Origin: M2408 sp040386975
GTDB lineage: Bacteria; Bacteroidota; Bacteroidia; Flavobacteriales_D; Crocinitomicaceae
DNA length: 64,000 nt
Assembly (NCBI GenBank): GCA_040386975.1
Contig: JAZKEO010000007.1
Location: forward strand, 186,001 to 250,000
Reading direction: 5' to 3'
The notes below the pieces were generated by a model. That model worked only from the letters and a program-made list of their open reading frames with translations. It was not told the origin of the DNA and made no database searches. Both the position numbers and the translations under genes were made by a program. The stretch's first letter is position 1, and every line of letters starts with the position of its first letter. Below, piece after piece: positions 16,163 through 24,458 of this stretch.

Positions 16163-18823
16163 TTAATAGAATTCAGCGTAAAACATCTCATATTCACCCA
16201 ACTTTTGAGTTTCAAATAAAATTTTCAGATTATCCTGTGAGATAGAGAAAATTTTAGATTCGTGTAAACTTTGAACATTTTTCTTTGTTCTCTTAAATGT
16301 ACGAATGTATTCAGATGCTTTCGTTTCGTCAAATTCTTTTATAACAATTACGTTTTGATCTTTTCCATAAATTTTGGAAGAAACGTTTAATTTATTTTTT
16401 CCGTATAATTCTTTGTTGAAGTCAACCACTTTTGTTTTTGAAGCTGCAGTTGTTTGATCTTTTTCGAGTAAAATGATAACCCAATGATCGGCATTTTCAT
16501 CAAAGGAATAAATGGATTTGTTGGCAAAATTCGATTCAACAAAAGCGGTGTAACCTTTCTCAATGATTTCAATCAATTCTTTAGCTTTTTTCTCTTCCGA
16601 TGTTCCTGGATATTCTGCAATGATTTGCTTCAAAGGTGGAATCATTTTGCTTTTGTTTTCTGTTGTTTGTCCCACCGACATCGCTCTCAAAAGCATGTAT
16701 TTTGAACGGTAAGGATTATCCAATTCATTTTCAACTATTGGTTCAGCAGTAGAAATCACTAAAGAATATAAGCCTTTGTTGTAACGATCTAATACTTTGA
16801 TGTAATCGTTTTCAGCTAATTTTTCAAACTCTTTCTTTTTGATGAAATAGTCTGGGTCGCGTAAAAAATTGGCGTAATCAGAATTTGGATATGATGCTAA
16901 AATTTCATTTTTATAAGCATACGCTTTTGTGGCGTCGCCAAACTCGTTCATTTTGTATAATTGAAATAAAGCCAATAAATTGTATTTACTTTCAAACTTA
17001 CGTTCCAAAATAGCTTCAAATTGTTTGCTTGCGAAAGCACTTTCATTTAATTGATCTTTATAAATAATTCCTGCATCGTAAAGTGAGCTAACCAATCGTT
17101 CGTTTGATAGTTGCATCAAAGAATCTGTAATTGGTAGATTCAACAACAAAGATTCTGCAGTCAAACTATCTTCTTTTGGTTCTTCAAGAACGACATCACC
17201 GCTATCTGATTCAAGTTCTTTGAAGCTAGCAACAGCAATTTTTTCACTTCTTCTCCAATCATCTTCATTTTCCCTTGCTCCCCACTGTTTTCTGAAACTT
17301 TCCAAACCTTCGCTTTTCATTTTGGCATTGTTCCAGAAAAATTTGGTGGTTGATTGCGATTCATTCACGATAGCTTGTTGGGCCTGAATTTCTTTCAAGC
17401 GAATGGCTTCTTGTTCCTTTTTACGTTTTTCGTCAGCTTTGATCTTTTCAACTAAATTTTCAGCAAACTTTGTTCTGTCATCGGCTGACATTCCAGCGAT
17501 TTTCTGAACAGAATCTTCGTAAGCAGCCGTTTCAACAGCAAAAACCAAATCTTTTAATTTCAAGGCTTTATTTCGTATCGCTTCCGCATTTGGGTAGGTT
17601 TCAGGCAAGACTTTCGCACAAGAATCATAGTATTTTTGAGCTACAACGTAATTTCTATCTGAAAAACTTAAATCTCCCAATTTCTCGTAACTCATGGCTT
17701 TTTGACGTGTATTTTTGGTTGAAAATAAAATAGATTTATGCGTTAATTCAATACCGGAATTTTTATTTCCTTCTTTAAAAGCAATGTCTCCAAGGGCGAA
17801 ATAAATTTGATCTTTAAATTCAACATTTTTATCGTCGCGAAGCATTTTCTCCAATTCTTTTTTGATTTTCGCATCACCACCCATCAAAGCACGGTTGATT
17901 CTCGCGTTGAAATTCATATCAAAGGGAGCGTTATATTTCAATACTTTTCCAAAATGATATTTCGCTTTTTGAGTTTCCTTTTTCTCAGCATTTAATTGTG
18001 CCAAAATGAAATGAACTCGTGCTTTATCAGCTGATTTTTTACAAAATTCTAAGGATTTTTCTAAACTCTCAATCGCCTTATCGTTTTCATCTTGTTTCAG
18101 AGATAAATCTGCTTTAGTAAGTTCAAAAAGAAAACGTTGTTTCTTAGGAAATTCAGCTTTTTCTTCTTCTTTGTCAGCAGTTTTACTTTTTTTCTTCTTC
18201 GAACTTCCTTTTTTCTTTTTTACTTTCTCTTTCGATTTTCCGGAAGCTGAGCCTGTCGAAGCTTCAAGCTCTTCAATTTGTTTGTCAATATTCTTTAAAA
18301 TCAAAGAAGCTTCTGTCAAATTATTTTTCTCAATATTTGTTCTAGCAAGCCAAATTGCAGCTGTATAATTACTCGGGTCGTTTGAAAAGAATTTATTTAT
18401 GTACGAAAAATTCTTTTCTGCCAATTCATAATCTCTTCTGTAATAATTGGATATACCAATTGTTAACCAATTCTCGTCAATCCAAGCATTGTATTCCGCA
18501 CGTTTTTTTGACGGTTCAGAAGCTGTCGGCATACTGTGTTTGGAAATTACTTCCGTGCATTTTGCAATGGCGGTATCAATCGCAGGATACATACCTTTTA
18601 CTTCTTCCTCATTTGGCAAAGGATTTAAAGGTAAAAGCGAATAGTAATCCTCTGTCCGCGTATCTTTATAAGTAATAAGTGCTTGATTGATTAATTCATT
18701 CGCATTAAAATAACCGTTGTAATGGGCAGTCATCCCGTGATACGAACGATTTACCAAAGTGTTCTTTTCAGTTGAACAAGATAAAACTAACAAAAAAAGT
18801 ATTATAAAAACTCCGAATTTCAT
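16163..18823 (-). CDS. porW: Type IX secretion system lipoprotein PorW/SprE
   Basis: A large (886 aa) TPR-rich outer-membrane lipoprotein required for T9SS secretion and gliding in Bacteroidota. The start MKFGVFIILFLLVLSCSTEK with SpII Cys15 is preferred over an ATG at 18856 because it gives a proper lipoprotein signal. The family N-terminus NRSYHGMTAHYNGYFNANEL is present. TPR-like helices fill most of the rest. An odd hydrophilic insert at about residues 188-225 starts with ASTGSAS, encoded by a dispersed repeat, and continues with a Lys/Ser-rich KKKKGSSKKKKSK tract. It is upstream of the AtpZ-like gene. Confidence 0.9.
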   Translation of the reverse strand: MKFGVFIILFLLVLSCSTEKNTLVNRSYHGMTAHYNGYFNANELINQALITYKDTRTEDYYSLLPLNPLPNEEEVKGMYPAIDTAIAKCTEVISKHSMPTASEPSKKRAEYNAWIDENWLTIGISNYYRRDYELAEKNFSYINKFFSNDPSNYTAAIWLARTNIEKNNLTEASLILKNIDKQIEELEASTGSASGKSKEKVKKKKGSSKKKKSKTADKEEEKAEFPKKQRFLFELTKADLSLKQDENDKAIESLEKSLEFCKKSADKARVHFILAQLNAEKKETQKAKYHFGKVLKYNAPFDMNFNARINRALMGGDAKIKKELEKMLRDDKNVEFKDQIYFALGDIAFKEGNKNSGIELTHKSILFSTKNTRQKAMSYEKLGDLSFSDRNYVVAQKYYDSCAKVLPETYPNAEAIRNKALKLKDLVFAVETAAYEDSVQKIAGMSADDRTKFAENLVEKIKADEKRKKEQEAIRLKEIQAQQAIVNESQSTTKFFWNNAKMKSEGLESFRKQWGARENEDDWRRSEKIAVASFKELESDSGDVVLEEPKEDSLTAESLLLNLPITDSLMQLSNERLVSSLYDAGIIYKDQLNESAFASKQFEAILERKFESKYNLLALFQLYKMNEFGDATKAYAYKNEILASYPNSDYANFLRDPDYFIKKKEFEKLAENDYIKVLDRYNKGLYSLVISTAEPIVENELDNPYRSKYMLLRAMSVGQTTENKSKMIPPLKQIIAEYPGTSEEKKAKELIEIIEKGYTAFVESNFANKSIYSFDENADHWVIILLEKDQTTAASKTKVVDFNKELYGKNKLNVSSKIYGKDQNVIVIKEFDETKASEYIRTFKRTKKNVQSLHESKIFSISQDNLKILFETQKLGEYEMFYAEFY
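18241..18265 (-). repeat. STGSAS-coding dispersed repeat inside porW
   Basis: Reading on the coding strand GCTTCGACAGGCTCAGCTTC encodes ASTGSA(S). The same 24-25-nt word occurs in coding sequence at 23618-23642, 58658-58705 and, diverged, 23594-23616 and 28274-28293. Confidence 0.8.
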
Positions 18824-18994
18824 GCAAAAATTTAAACTATGTAACGCCAAAAGCACAAATTTATTGTAAAAAATCGAGAAAATGACGATTTTATAAAAGT
18901 TAGGAGTGAGTAGTTAGAAGTTAGTAGTAAAATAAGTCCAACCTTTTTTCTAATAAATCGTTTTTTAGAATATATTTACAAGAAATTAAAGCGT

Positions 18995-19684
18995 GTGAAT
19001 AAACTATTTTTCATAAAATCTCTTTTGTGTTTGTCTTTTTTGATATTGACTTTTTCTTGTGAAAAACATAATCCGGAAGACCCATGGTTTTCGCATGGAG
19101 GGAAGCATTTGAATGAACGTTTGGATGGGGAATGGGAGTTGGTGAGTTTGCATATTATTAAAAATGCTTATCCCCCCTTTGAGTTAGATGATGAATATGA
19201 AGATTTTTCAAATTTATTAGATATTGACACCATGAATATTGCTAAATTTTTCAAATTTGTGCCAAAAGAAGAAGATAGTGATGTTGAAGGGAATGGAGAA
19301 ATGTTAATTCGTGCTAAATCTATGCAAAATTTTTCCGAAAAAATAGGAATTAATTTATCCCTAAATAAAGATGTAAACGATACGAATGTTGGGCTTTCAA
19401 AAATAAAATACTTGTTCAGAGAAGGAAAAAAGAATGGAGACAGTTTTTTTCAATTTAAGTTTATAGAAGTGGATACGGTGGATACATTGACACCAGATGT
19501 TCCTATTTTTAAACCTTATGATGAATACTTTATTTTTAATAATTATTTTATGAAACCTATGTACACCTTTCATATTGCTAAAGCGACAAAAAAAGAATTG
19601 ATACTCTATTATAACTTACACTTAGGAGTCGGTGAAAGTTATCCTTATAATAGATATCGTTTAACATTCAAAAAAATCAGCTAA
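18995..19684 (+). CDS. Hypothetical lipoprotein
   Basis: A 229-residue protein of unknown function with a lipoprotein signal (FLILTFSC, Cys22). After the Cys comes an acidic stretch, then GEWELVSLHI, reminiscent of lipocalin-like Bacteroidota lipoproteins, but the match is too weak for a family call. Start is GTG 18995; a promoter-like TATATTTA lies at 18971-18978. It precedes the bamD run by 87 nt and has its own promoter, so co-transcription with bamD is not required. Confidence 0.72.
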   Translation: MNKLFFIKSLLCLSFLILTFSCEKHNPEDPWFSHGGKHLNERLDGEWELVSLHIIKNAYPPFELDDEYEDFSNLLDIDTMNIAKFFKFVPKEEDSDVEGNGEMLIRAKSMQNFSEKIGINLSLNKDVNDTNVGLSKIKYLFREGKKNGDSFFQFKFIEVDTVDTLTPDVPIFKPYDEYFIFNNYFMKPMYTFHIAKATKKELILYYNLHLGVGESYPYNRYRLTFKKIS

Positions 19685-19759
19685 ACTCAAAATATTTAAG
19701 TTCTTAGCTTTTTTACAAGTTTTTAACATCCATCAATTTCGTTCTTTTCGAGAAAATAG

Positions 19760-19767
19760 TATCTTTG
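19760..19767 (+). promoter_or_regulatory. -7 promoter element of bamD
   Basis: TATCTTTG followed by CAAG and then the bamD ATG. The 4-nt gap implies a leaderless or nearly leaderless mRNA. Confidence 0.7.
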
Positions 19768-19771
19768 CAAG

Positions 19772-20578
19772 ATGAAAGTTATTTTTTACTTCACTTTTTT
19801 AGTTTTGGTATTAAGTTCGTGTTCGGAATACAGTCGTGTTTTGAAAGGCGACGATTACACAAAAAAGTTTTCTTTAGCGAATGATTTGTATGAGCGAAAA
19901 AAATATATGAATTCAATCGCTTTGTATGAACAAGTTTACCAACGTTTACCGAAGACAGCAGAAGGTGAAGTGTCTTTTTACAGAATTGGAAAAGGATATT
20001 ATTTGACTGGAGATTATTACATGGGAGCTTATTTTTTAGGTTCATTTTTTGATAAATATCCTTTGAGCACGAAGATTGAAGAATCATTTTTTTTGAAAAC
20101 AATTTGTAGTGTTAAAAATTCTCCTCAACAAAGTTTGGATCAGCAAGAAACAGAAATTGCTATAAATGATGTGCAACAATTCATCTATTTATTCCCAAAT
20201 TCTTCTCGAATTGACACCTGTAACATCATCATCGATAACTTGCGTTTGAAGTTAGAAAACAAAGATTTTGAAAGCATCAAACTTTATTCTAAAACCTTGA
20301 ATTATAAGTCGGCGGTAACAACAGCAGAAACCTTTTTAAACGACTATCCGACTTCCAGAAACAAAGAAGAAGTTATTTACATTAAAATAAAAAACTCGTA
20401 CTTTTTAGCAAAAAATAGTATTGACGATAAAAAAAAGGATAGAATTGATAAAACTATTGAAACTTATCGTACCTTTGCAGTCCAATTTCCCGAAAGTAAA
20501 CACTTAAAAGAATTGGAAACATTGAATAAAAGTCTTCAACAACAGTTGGATGATTTAAAAAATAAGTCCTTATTTTAA
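19772..20578 (+). CDS. bamD: Outer membrane protein assembly factor BamD
   Basis: TPR lipoprotein (268 aa) of the BAM complex that inserts beta-barrel proteins in the outer membrane. It has an SpII signal (VLVLSSCSEYSRVLKGDD, Cys17) and five TPR-like repeats including AYFLGSFFDKYPLS and FIYLFPNSSRIDTC. Gene order bamD-rpoZ-coaBC-DUF4835 is conserved in Bacteroidota and supports the call. The start codon lies 4 nt behind the -7 element. Confidence 0.92.
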   Translation: MKVIFYFTFLVLVLSSCSEYSRVLKGDDYTKKFSLANDLYERKKYMNSIALYEQVYQRLPKTAEGEVSFYRIGKGYYLTGDYYMGAYFLGSFFDKYPLSTKIEESFFLKTICSVKNSPQQSLDQQETEIAINDVQQFIYLFPNSSRIDTCNIIIDNLRLKLENKDFESIKLYSKTLNYKSAVTTAETFLNDYPTSRNKEEVIYIKIKNSYFLAKNSIDDKKKDRIDKTIETYRTFAVQFPESKHLKELETLNKSLQQQLDDLKNKSLF

Positions 20579-20606
20579 GGCGAATATTAAATTAAATATT
20601 GAAAAG

Positions 20607-20939
20607 ATGAGCATTAATTTTAAAACTATCGATTCTGAACGTTCAACGATTACTCGTGATACGATTAAATTTGAAGAAAAAACTGGTAACATTTACGAAG
20701 CAATTGTTGCTATGTCAAAACGTTCAAATCAAATTTCTTCAGAATTAAAAGAAGAATTGACTGGTAAATTACAAGAATTTGCATCTTCAACAGATAATTT
20801 AGAAGAAGTTTTTGAAAACAGAGAACAAATTGAAATTTCTAAATTTTACGAAAAATTACCAAAAGCAGTTGCTATTTCTATGTCAGAAATGTTAGACGAC
20901 AAGATTTACATTCGTAAAATTGCAGAGGAGACAAAGTAA
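20607..20939 (+). CDS. rpoZ: DNA-directed RNA polymerase omega subunit, Bacteroidota type
   Basis: A 110-residue protein with the omega-like pattern NIYEAIVAMSKRSNQISSELKEEL near residues 28-52. Omega helps assembly and stability of RNA polymerase and ppGpp response. Bacteroidota forms are longer and diverged from the E. coli protein; location between bamD and coaBC is diagnostic. It follows bamD by 28 nt and is likely in one transcript with it. Confidence 0.88.
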   Translation: MSINFKTIDSERSTITRDTIKFEEKTGNIYEAIVAMSKRSNQISSELKEELTGKLQEFASSTDNLEEVFENREQIEISKFYEKLPKAVAISMSEMLDDKIYIRKIAEETK

Positions 20940-21046
20940 TTATTTATTGACTGCAAGTTAAAGTAAAGGAACAGTACTAACGTTTGCTAAATCAAAGCTA
21001 ACGCTTTTCTTGTCTTTAATCTTACAGTCTTAAGTCTATAGAAAAA

Positions 21047-22240
21047 ATGAAAGGGAAACGCATTCTTCTAGGAATTACTGGAGGCATTGCAGCATACAAA
21101 ATTGCATTCCTGATTCGTTTATTAAAGAAAAAAGAGGCAGAAGTCAGATGTATTATGACTCCTGCCTCTTGTGATTTTATATCACCGCTAACCATCGCTA
21201 CTTTATCCGAAAACCCAGTACACATTGATTTTTGGAATCAAAAAAATGGCGAATGGACGAACCACGTCGATTTAGGAATGTGGGGAGATATTTTTCTCAT
21301 CGCTCCATTGACGGCAAATACTTTAGCGAAAATTTCAAACGGATATTGTGATAATTTACTTACCGCAACCTATTTATCCGCAAAATGTCCTGTAATTGTT
21401 GCTCCAGCAATGGATTTAGATATGTATGCTCACAAAACGACCGAAGAAAATCTGAAAGCTTTAGAAAATCGAGGAAATTTGATTATTCCAGCTGAATTTG
21501 GAGAATTAGCGAGTGGTTTGATTGGACAAGGAAGATTATCCGAACCAGAAACAATTGTTGCTTTTTTAGACATTTTTTTTGAAAATCAAGATTCATTTTC
21601 TAGGAAAACAGTTTTAATTACCGCTGGACCAACGCATGAGAAATTAGATCCCGTTCGATTTATCGGGAATAATTCTTCAGGAAAAATGGGGTACCGCATT
21701 GCGGAAGATTTTTTGAAACGTGGAGCAAAAGTGATTTTAGTTTCAGGACCAACAAACGAAAACTTACAACATCCAAACTTGACTTTACTTGAAATTGAAT
21801 CAGCTGAAGAAATGTTGAAAGAAGTTCAAGGAAACTGGAAAAAGGCTGATATTGGTGTTTTTGCAGCGGCTGTAGCCGATTATCGTCCGAAAACAAAGGA
21901 AGAACAAAAAATCAAAAAGAAAGATGAAGAATTGATTTTAACTTTGGTTAAAAATCCTGACATTTTACTTTGGGCTGGACAACATAAAAGTGAGAAGCAA
22001 TTTTTAGTTGGTTTTGCTTTAGAAACAAACAATGCAATTGAACATGCGCAAACAAAATTAAAGAACAAAAATTTAGATTTAATTGTTTTAAATACCTTGG
22101 AAGATGAAGGTGCAGGTTTCAAAAATGAAACAAATCGCATTCATTTGATTGACAAAAGCAATAAAATTCTTAGTTTTGAGTTAAAAAGTAAAACATTGGT
22201 CGCAAAAGACCTTGTTGATTATTTAAAAGAGAAGATTTAG
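21047..22240 (+). CDS. coaBC: Bifunctional phosphopantothenoylcysteine decarboxylase/phosphopantothenate--cysteine ligase
   Basis: Two-domain enzyme (397 aa) of coenzyme A synthesis. The N-terminal flavoprotein CoaC domain (1-180) shows GITGGIAAYK, the catalytic histidine in TNHVDLG, APLTANTLAKI and the PAMDLDMY substrate loop. The C-terminal CoaB domain (about 185-397) shows VLITAGPTHEKLDPVRFIGN, NSSGKMGY and AAVADYRP. It uses CTP to join phosphopantothenate and cysteine. Third in the bamD-rpoZ-coaBC-DUF4835 set; the next gene begins after only 1 nt. Confidence 0.97.
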   Translation: MKGKRILLGITGGIAAYKIAFLIRLLKKKEAEVRCIMTPASCDFISPLTIATLSENPVHIDFWNQKNGEWTNHVDLGMWGDIFLIAPLTANTLAKISNGYCDNLLTATYLSAKCPVIVAPAMDLDMYAHKTTEENLKALENRGNLIIPAEFGELASGLIGQGRLSEPETIVAFLDIFFENQDSFSRKTVLITAGPTHEKLDPVRFIGNNSSGKMGYRIAEDFLKRGAKVILVSGPTNENLQHPNLTLLEIESAEEMLKEVQGNWKKADIGVFAAAVADYRPKTKEEQKIKKKDEELILTLVKNPDILLWAGQHKSEKQFLVGFALETNNAIEHAQTKLKNKNLDLIVLNTLEDEGAGFKNETNRIHLIDKSNKILSFELKSKTLVAKDLVDYLKEKI

Positions 22241-22241
22241 A

Positions 22242-23159
22242 ATGAAAATCAAAATCAAAATAGCATTTAGTGTACTTATATATTGTTTGACAACGACTTT
22301 TGGCTTTAATCAGGAGTTAAATTGTCAAGTTACTGTTGTTGTGGATAATCAAATTCCTGTTACTTCGATTGAAAAAGAGGTTTTTGACTTGTTGAAGCAA
22401 ACAGTTTATGAGATGATGAATAACACCAAATGGACGAAAGAAAAATACAAACTGGAGGAACGTATCAATTGCAATATCCAGATTCAAATTTCATCTATTC
22501 CAACAACGGGAACGTATTCAGGTTCAATACAAGTTCAATCTACGCGTCCAGCGTTTAATAGTTCTTACAATACAACAATTTTAAACTATCAAGACGATAA
22601 TTTAAGTTTCAATTTTTCGCGGAATTCGGTTTTGATTTATTCTCCAAATCAATATAGAGACGAATTGACTTCTATTTTGGCGTACTATGCTTATATGATT
22701 ATTGGAATGGATGCGGATTCTTTTTCTTCTCAAGGAGGAACGCCTTACTTCACGGAAGCACAGCAAATTGTATCTTTAGCTCAGTCTTCTGGAAGTCCAG
22801 GTTGGGCATCAAATGATACAAAAAAAAGAAATCGTTTCTACTTGGTTGACAACATTTTACACCAATTATTCGAGCCTTTGAGAGCTTGTAATTACATGTA
22901 CCATCGACAAGGAATTGATTTGTTGTATGAGAAGCAAGATGAGGCAAAAAAAAACATGTACAAAGCTTTAACTTTGCTGAATAAAGTGATTACATCTCGT
23001 CCAAATTCAATTAATTTATTAAATTTCGTTCAAGCAAAACAAGTAGAAATAAAAAATATTTTTGTTGATGCTGAGCAAACAGAAAAAACGGAAATAGTTA
23101 ATTTATTGAAGAAAATAGATCCTGCCAATTCAAGTAAATATCAAGAAATTTTGGAGTGA
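22242..23159 (+). CDS. DUF4835 family exported protein
   Basis: A 305-residue protein with a signal peptide (MKIKIKIAFSVLIYCLTTTF) and the family start FNQELNCQVTVV. DUF4835 proteins always follow coaBC in Bacteroidota and their role is unknown; envelope location and BamD neighbourhood suggest involvement in outer-membrane biology. The gene starts 1 nt after coaBC. The recN gene that often follows is absent; instead a pair of minus-strand lipoprotein genes begins 4 nt beyond its stop. Confidence 0.88.
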   Translation: MKIKIKIAFSVLIYCLTTTFGFNQELNCQVTVVVDNQIPVTSIEKEVFDLLKQTVYEMMNNTKWTKEKYKLEERINCNIQIQISSIPTTGTYSGSIQVQSTRPAFNSSYNTTILNYQDDNLSFNFSRNSVLIYSPNQYRDELTSILAYYAYMIIGMDADSFSSQGGTPYFTEAQQIVSLAQSSGSPGWASNDTKKRNRFYLVDNILHQLFEPLRACNYMYHRQGIDLLYEKQDEAKKNMYKALTLLNKVITSRPNSINLLNFVQAKQVEIKNIFVDAEQTEKTEIVNLLKKIDPANSSKYQEILE

Positions 23160-23163
23160 TTTA

Positions 23164-23775
23164 TCAGTAGTTGATTAAATCAATGATTTGTGTAATAAAT
23201 AGCACCAAAGAAATTAAGCCTAAAATCCCCCAAATTAATATCGTAGGCATTACTGAGTTTAGAGCTAAAACCACAAACAAAATGATTAGGCCTAAAAACA
23301 CAACAGTAAGTAGAATGTTAATTCCTAACTCCCAGTCAAAATAAGCTTTTTTGGACTTTTTTAAAGATTTTACTTTGCTGACACTTAAATTGTCTTTTTT
23401 GAGTTGTTTACTTTGTTTAAGTTCGTAAACAGATTTTCCGTTTTTATTTTCAGATTCAAAAACATTGTCTTGAATTAATTCACTGTTTTCAACAATAGAA
23501 TTTGAAGTAGGAACTAATTCAGTTTCTATTGATTCATTTTCTACTAAAAGAACTTCGGATTCAGCAGCTTCTTTTTTATTAAAAACTTCATTATCGGAAA
23601 CTGAGCTTGTCAAATTTTCGGAAGCTGAGCCTGTCGAAGCTTTCTTGTTTCCATTCCATTGAACAAAATATCCTTTGTTATAAGTTCTTTTTTGAATTGA
23701 ACAAGATTGATTTAAAAAGATTAGGCTAAAAAGAATTGCTAATCCTAATACTGTAGTGGTTTTGATTGATTTCAT
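23164..23775 (-). CDS. Paralogous lipoprotein with QKRTYNKGYFVQWN motif (copy 1)
   Basis: A 203-residue lipoprotein (LNQSC, Cys25). Directly after the Cys is SIQKRTYNKGYFVQWN, shared almost exactly with the adjacent upstream gene. A low-complexity Ser/Glu-rich linker follows, starting with ASTGSASENLTSSVSDN, encoded by one intact and one decayed copy of a dispersed 24-bp repeat. Two hydrophobic segments (about 148-170 and 176-198) end the protein. Function unknown; the motif is known from Bacteroidota proteins with similar short lipoprotein N-termini. Confidence 0.75.
   Translation of the reverse strand: MKSIKTTTVLGLAILFSLIFLNQSCSIQKRTYNKGYFVQWNGNKKASTGSASENLTSSVSDNEVFNKKEAAESEVLLVENESIETELVPTSNSIVENSELIQDNVFESENKNGKSVYELKQSKQLKKDNLSVSKVKSLKKSKKAYFDWELGINILLTVVFLGLIILFVVLALNSVMPTILIWGILGLISLVLFITQIIDLINY
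23594..23642 (-). repeat. Tandem STGSAS-coding repeats (one intact, one decayed)
   Basis: 23618-23642 matches the porW copy (CGGAAGCTGAGCCTGTCGAA on the plus strand). 23594-23616 is a diverged copy (CGGAAACTGAGCTTGTCAAA) 24 bp away, in the same frame. Confidence 0.75.
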
Positions 23776-23822
23776 TCTGTGAATTTAAAAATAAATTTGA
23801 AATTGCTTATAAAAAATGTAAT

Positions 23823-24446
23823 TTATCTTCTTTTCCTATTTTTGTATGTAGTTGAAATTTCTGAAAAAATAAAAGCTAAAACGACAAAAGAGAGTGAAAT
23901 AATAAAGAATAATAAGCAAAAAATAACGTAAACAATTTGTGCTACGGCAAGTGAATTTAAAGCAAAAAGTAAAAATAAAAAGCCTAAAATTCCGAAAACT
24001 AAAGCAAAAACAAGATACAGTTTTGCTAAATCATCCAATAAATTTGGTGCTTTGACTTTTGATTTTACCTTTTTCAGAAAAGTTTTCTTTTTCTCCAGGT
24101 TAAGTTTTGGAAGCGATTTAACAAGAAGGGTTTTAGGAGAAATATTTGGTTTTATTTTTTCCTCCAATTCGGTTTCAGTTGAACTAACATCCGAAATTCC
24201 TGTGTTCGAATTCACATTTTGTGCAAGTTCCAAATTTGAATTTCCTTCTTGAATAATTTCTTCTTCAACTTGAATTTGTTCTTTTGAACTTAATTCAGTT
24301 TTGATTTGCTCCTTTTCATTTGACTTTGAAATATGATTCCATTGCACAAAATAACCTTTGTTGTAAGTTCTTTTCTGAATTGTACACGAAAAGCTGAGAG
24401 CCAATATGCTACAAAAAATGAAGGAGATTTTTAAAATTGATTTCAT
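23823..24446 (-). CDS. Paralogous lipoprotein with QKRTYNKGYFVQWN motif (copy 2)
   Basis: A 207-residue paralogue of the following gene: lipobox LSFSC (Cys21), then TIQKRTYNKGYFVQWN, a variable Glu/Ser-rich linker, a basic stretch (KKKTFLKKVKSKVK) and two hydrophobic helices (about 137-160 and 166-190). The conserved ends and freely diverging middle point to tandem duplication. It lacks the STGSAS repeat found in its sister. It begins 12 nt after the acyltransferase gene and may share its transcript. Function unknown. Confidence 0.75.
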   Translation of the reverse strand: MKSILKISFIFCSILALSFSCTIQKRTYNKGYFVQWNHISKSNEKEQIKTELSSKEQIQVEEEIIQEGNSNLELAQNVNSNTGISDVSSTETELEEKIKPNISPKTLLVKSLPKLNLEKKKTFLKKVKSKVKAPNLLDDLAKLYLVFALVFGILGFLFLLFALNSLAVAQIVYVIFCLLFFIISLSFVVLAFIFSEISTTYKNRKRR

Positions 24447-24458
24447 ACGTCCAATAGT

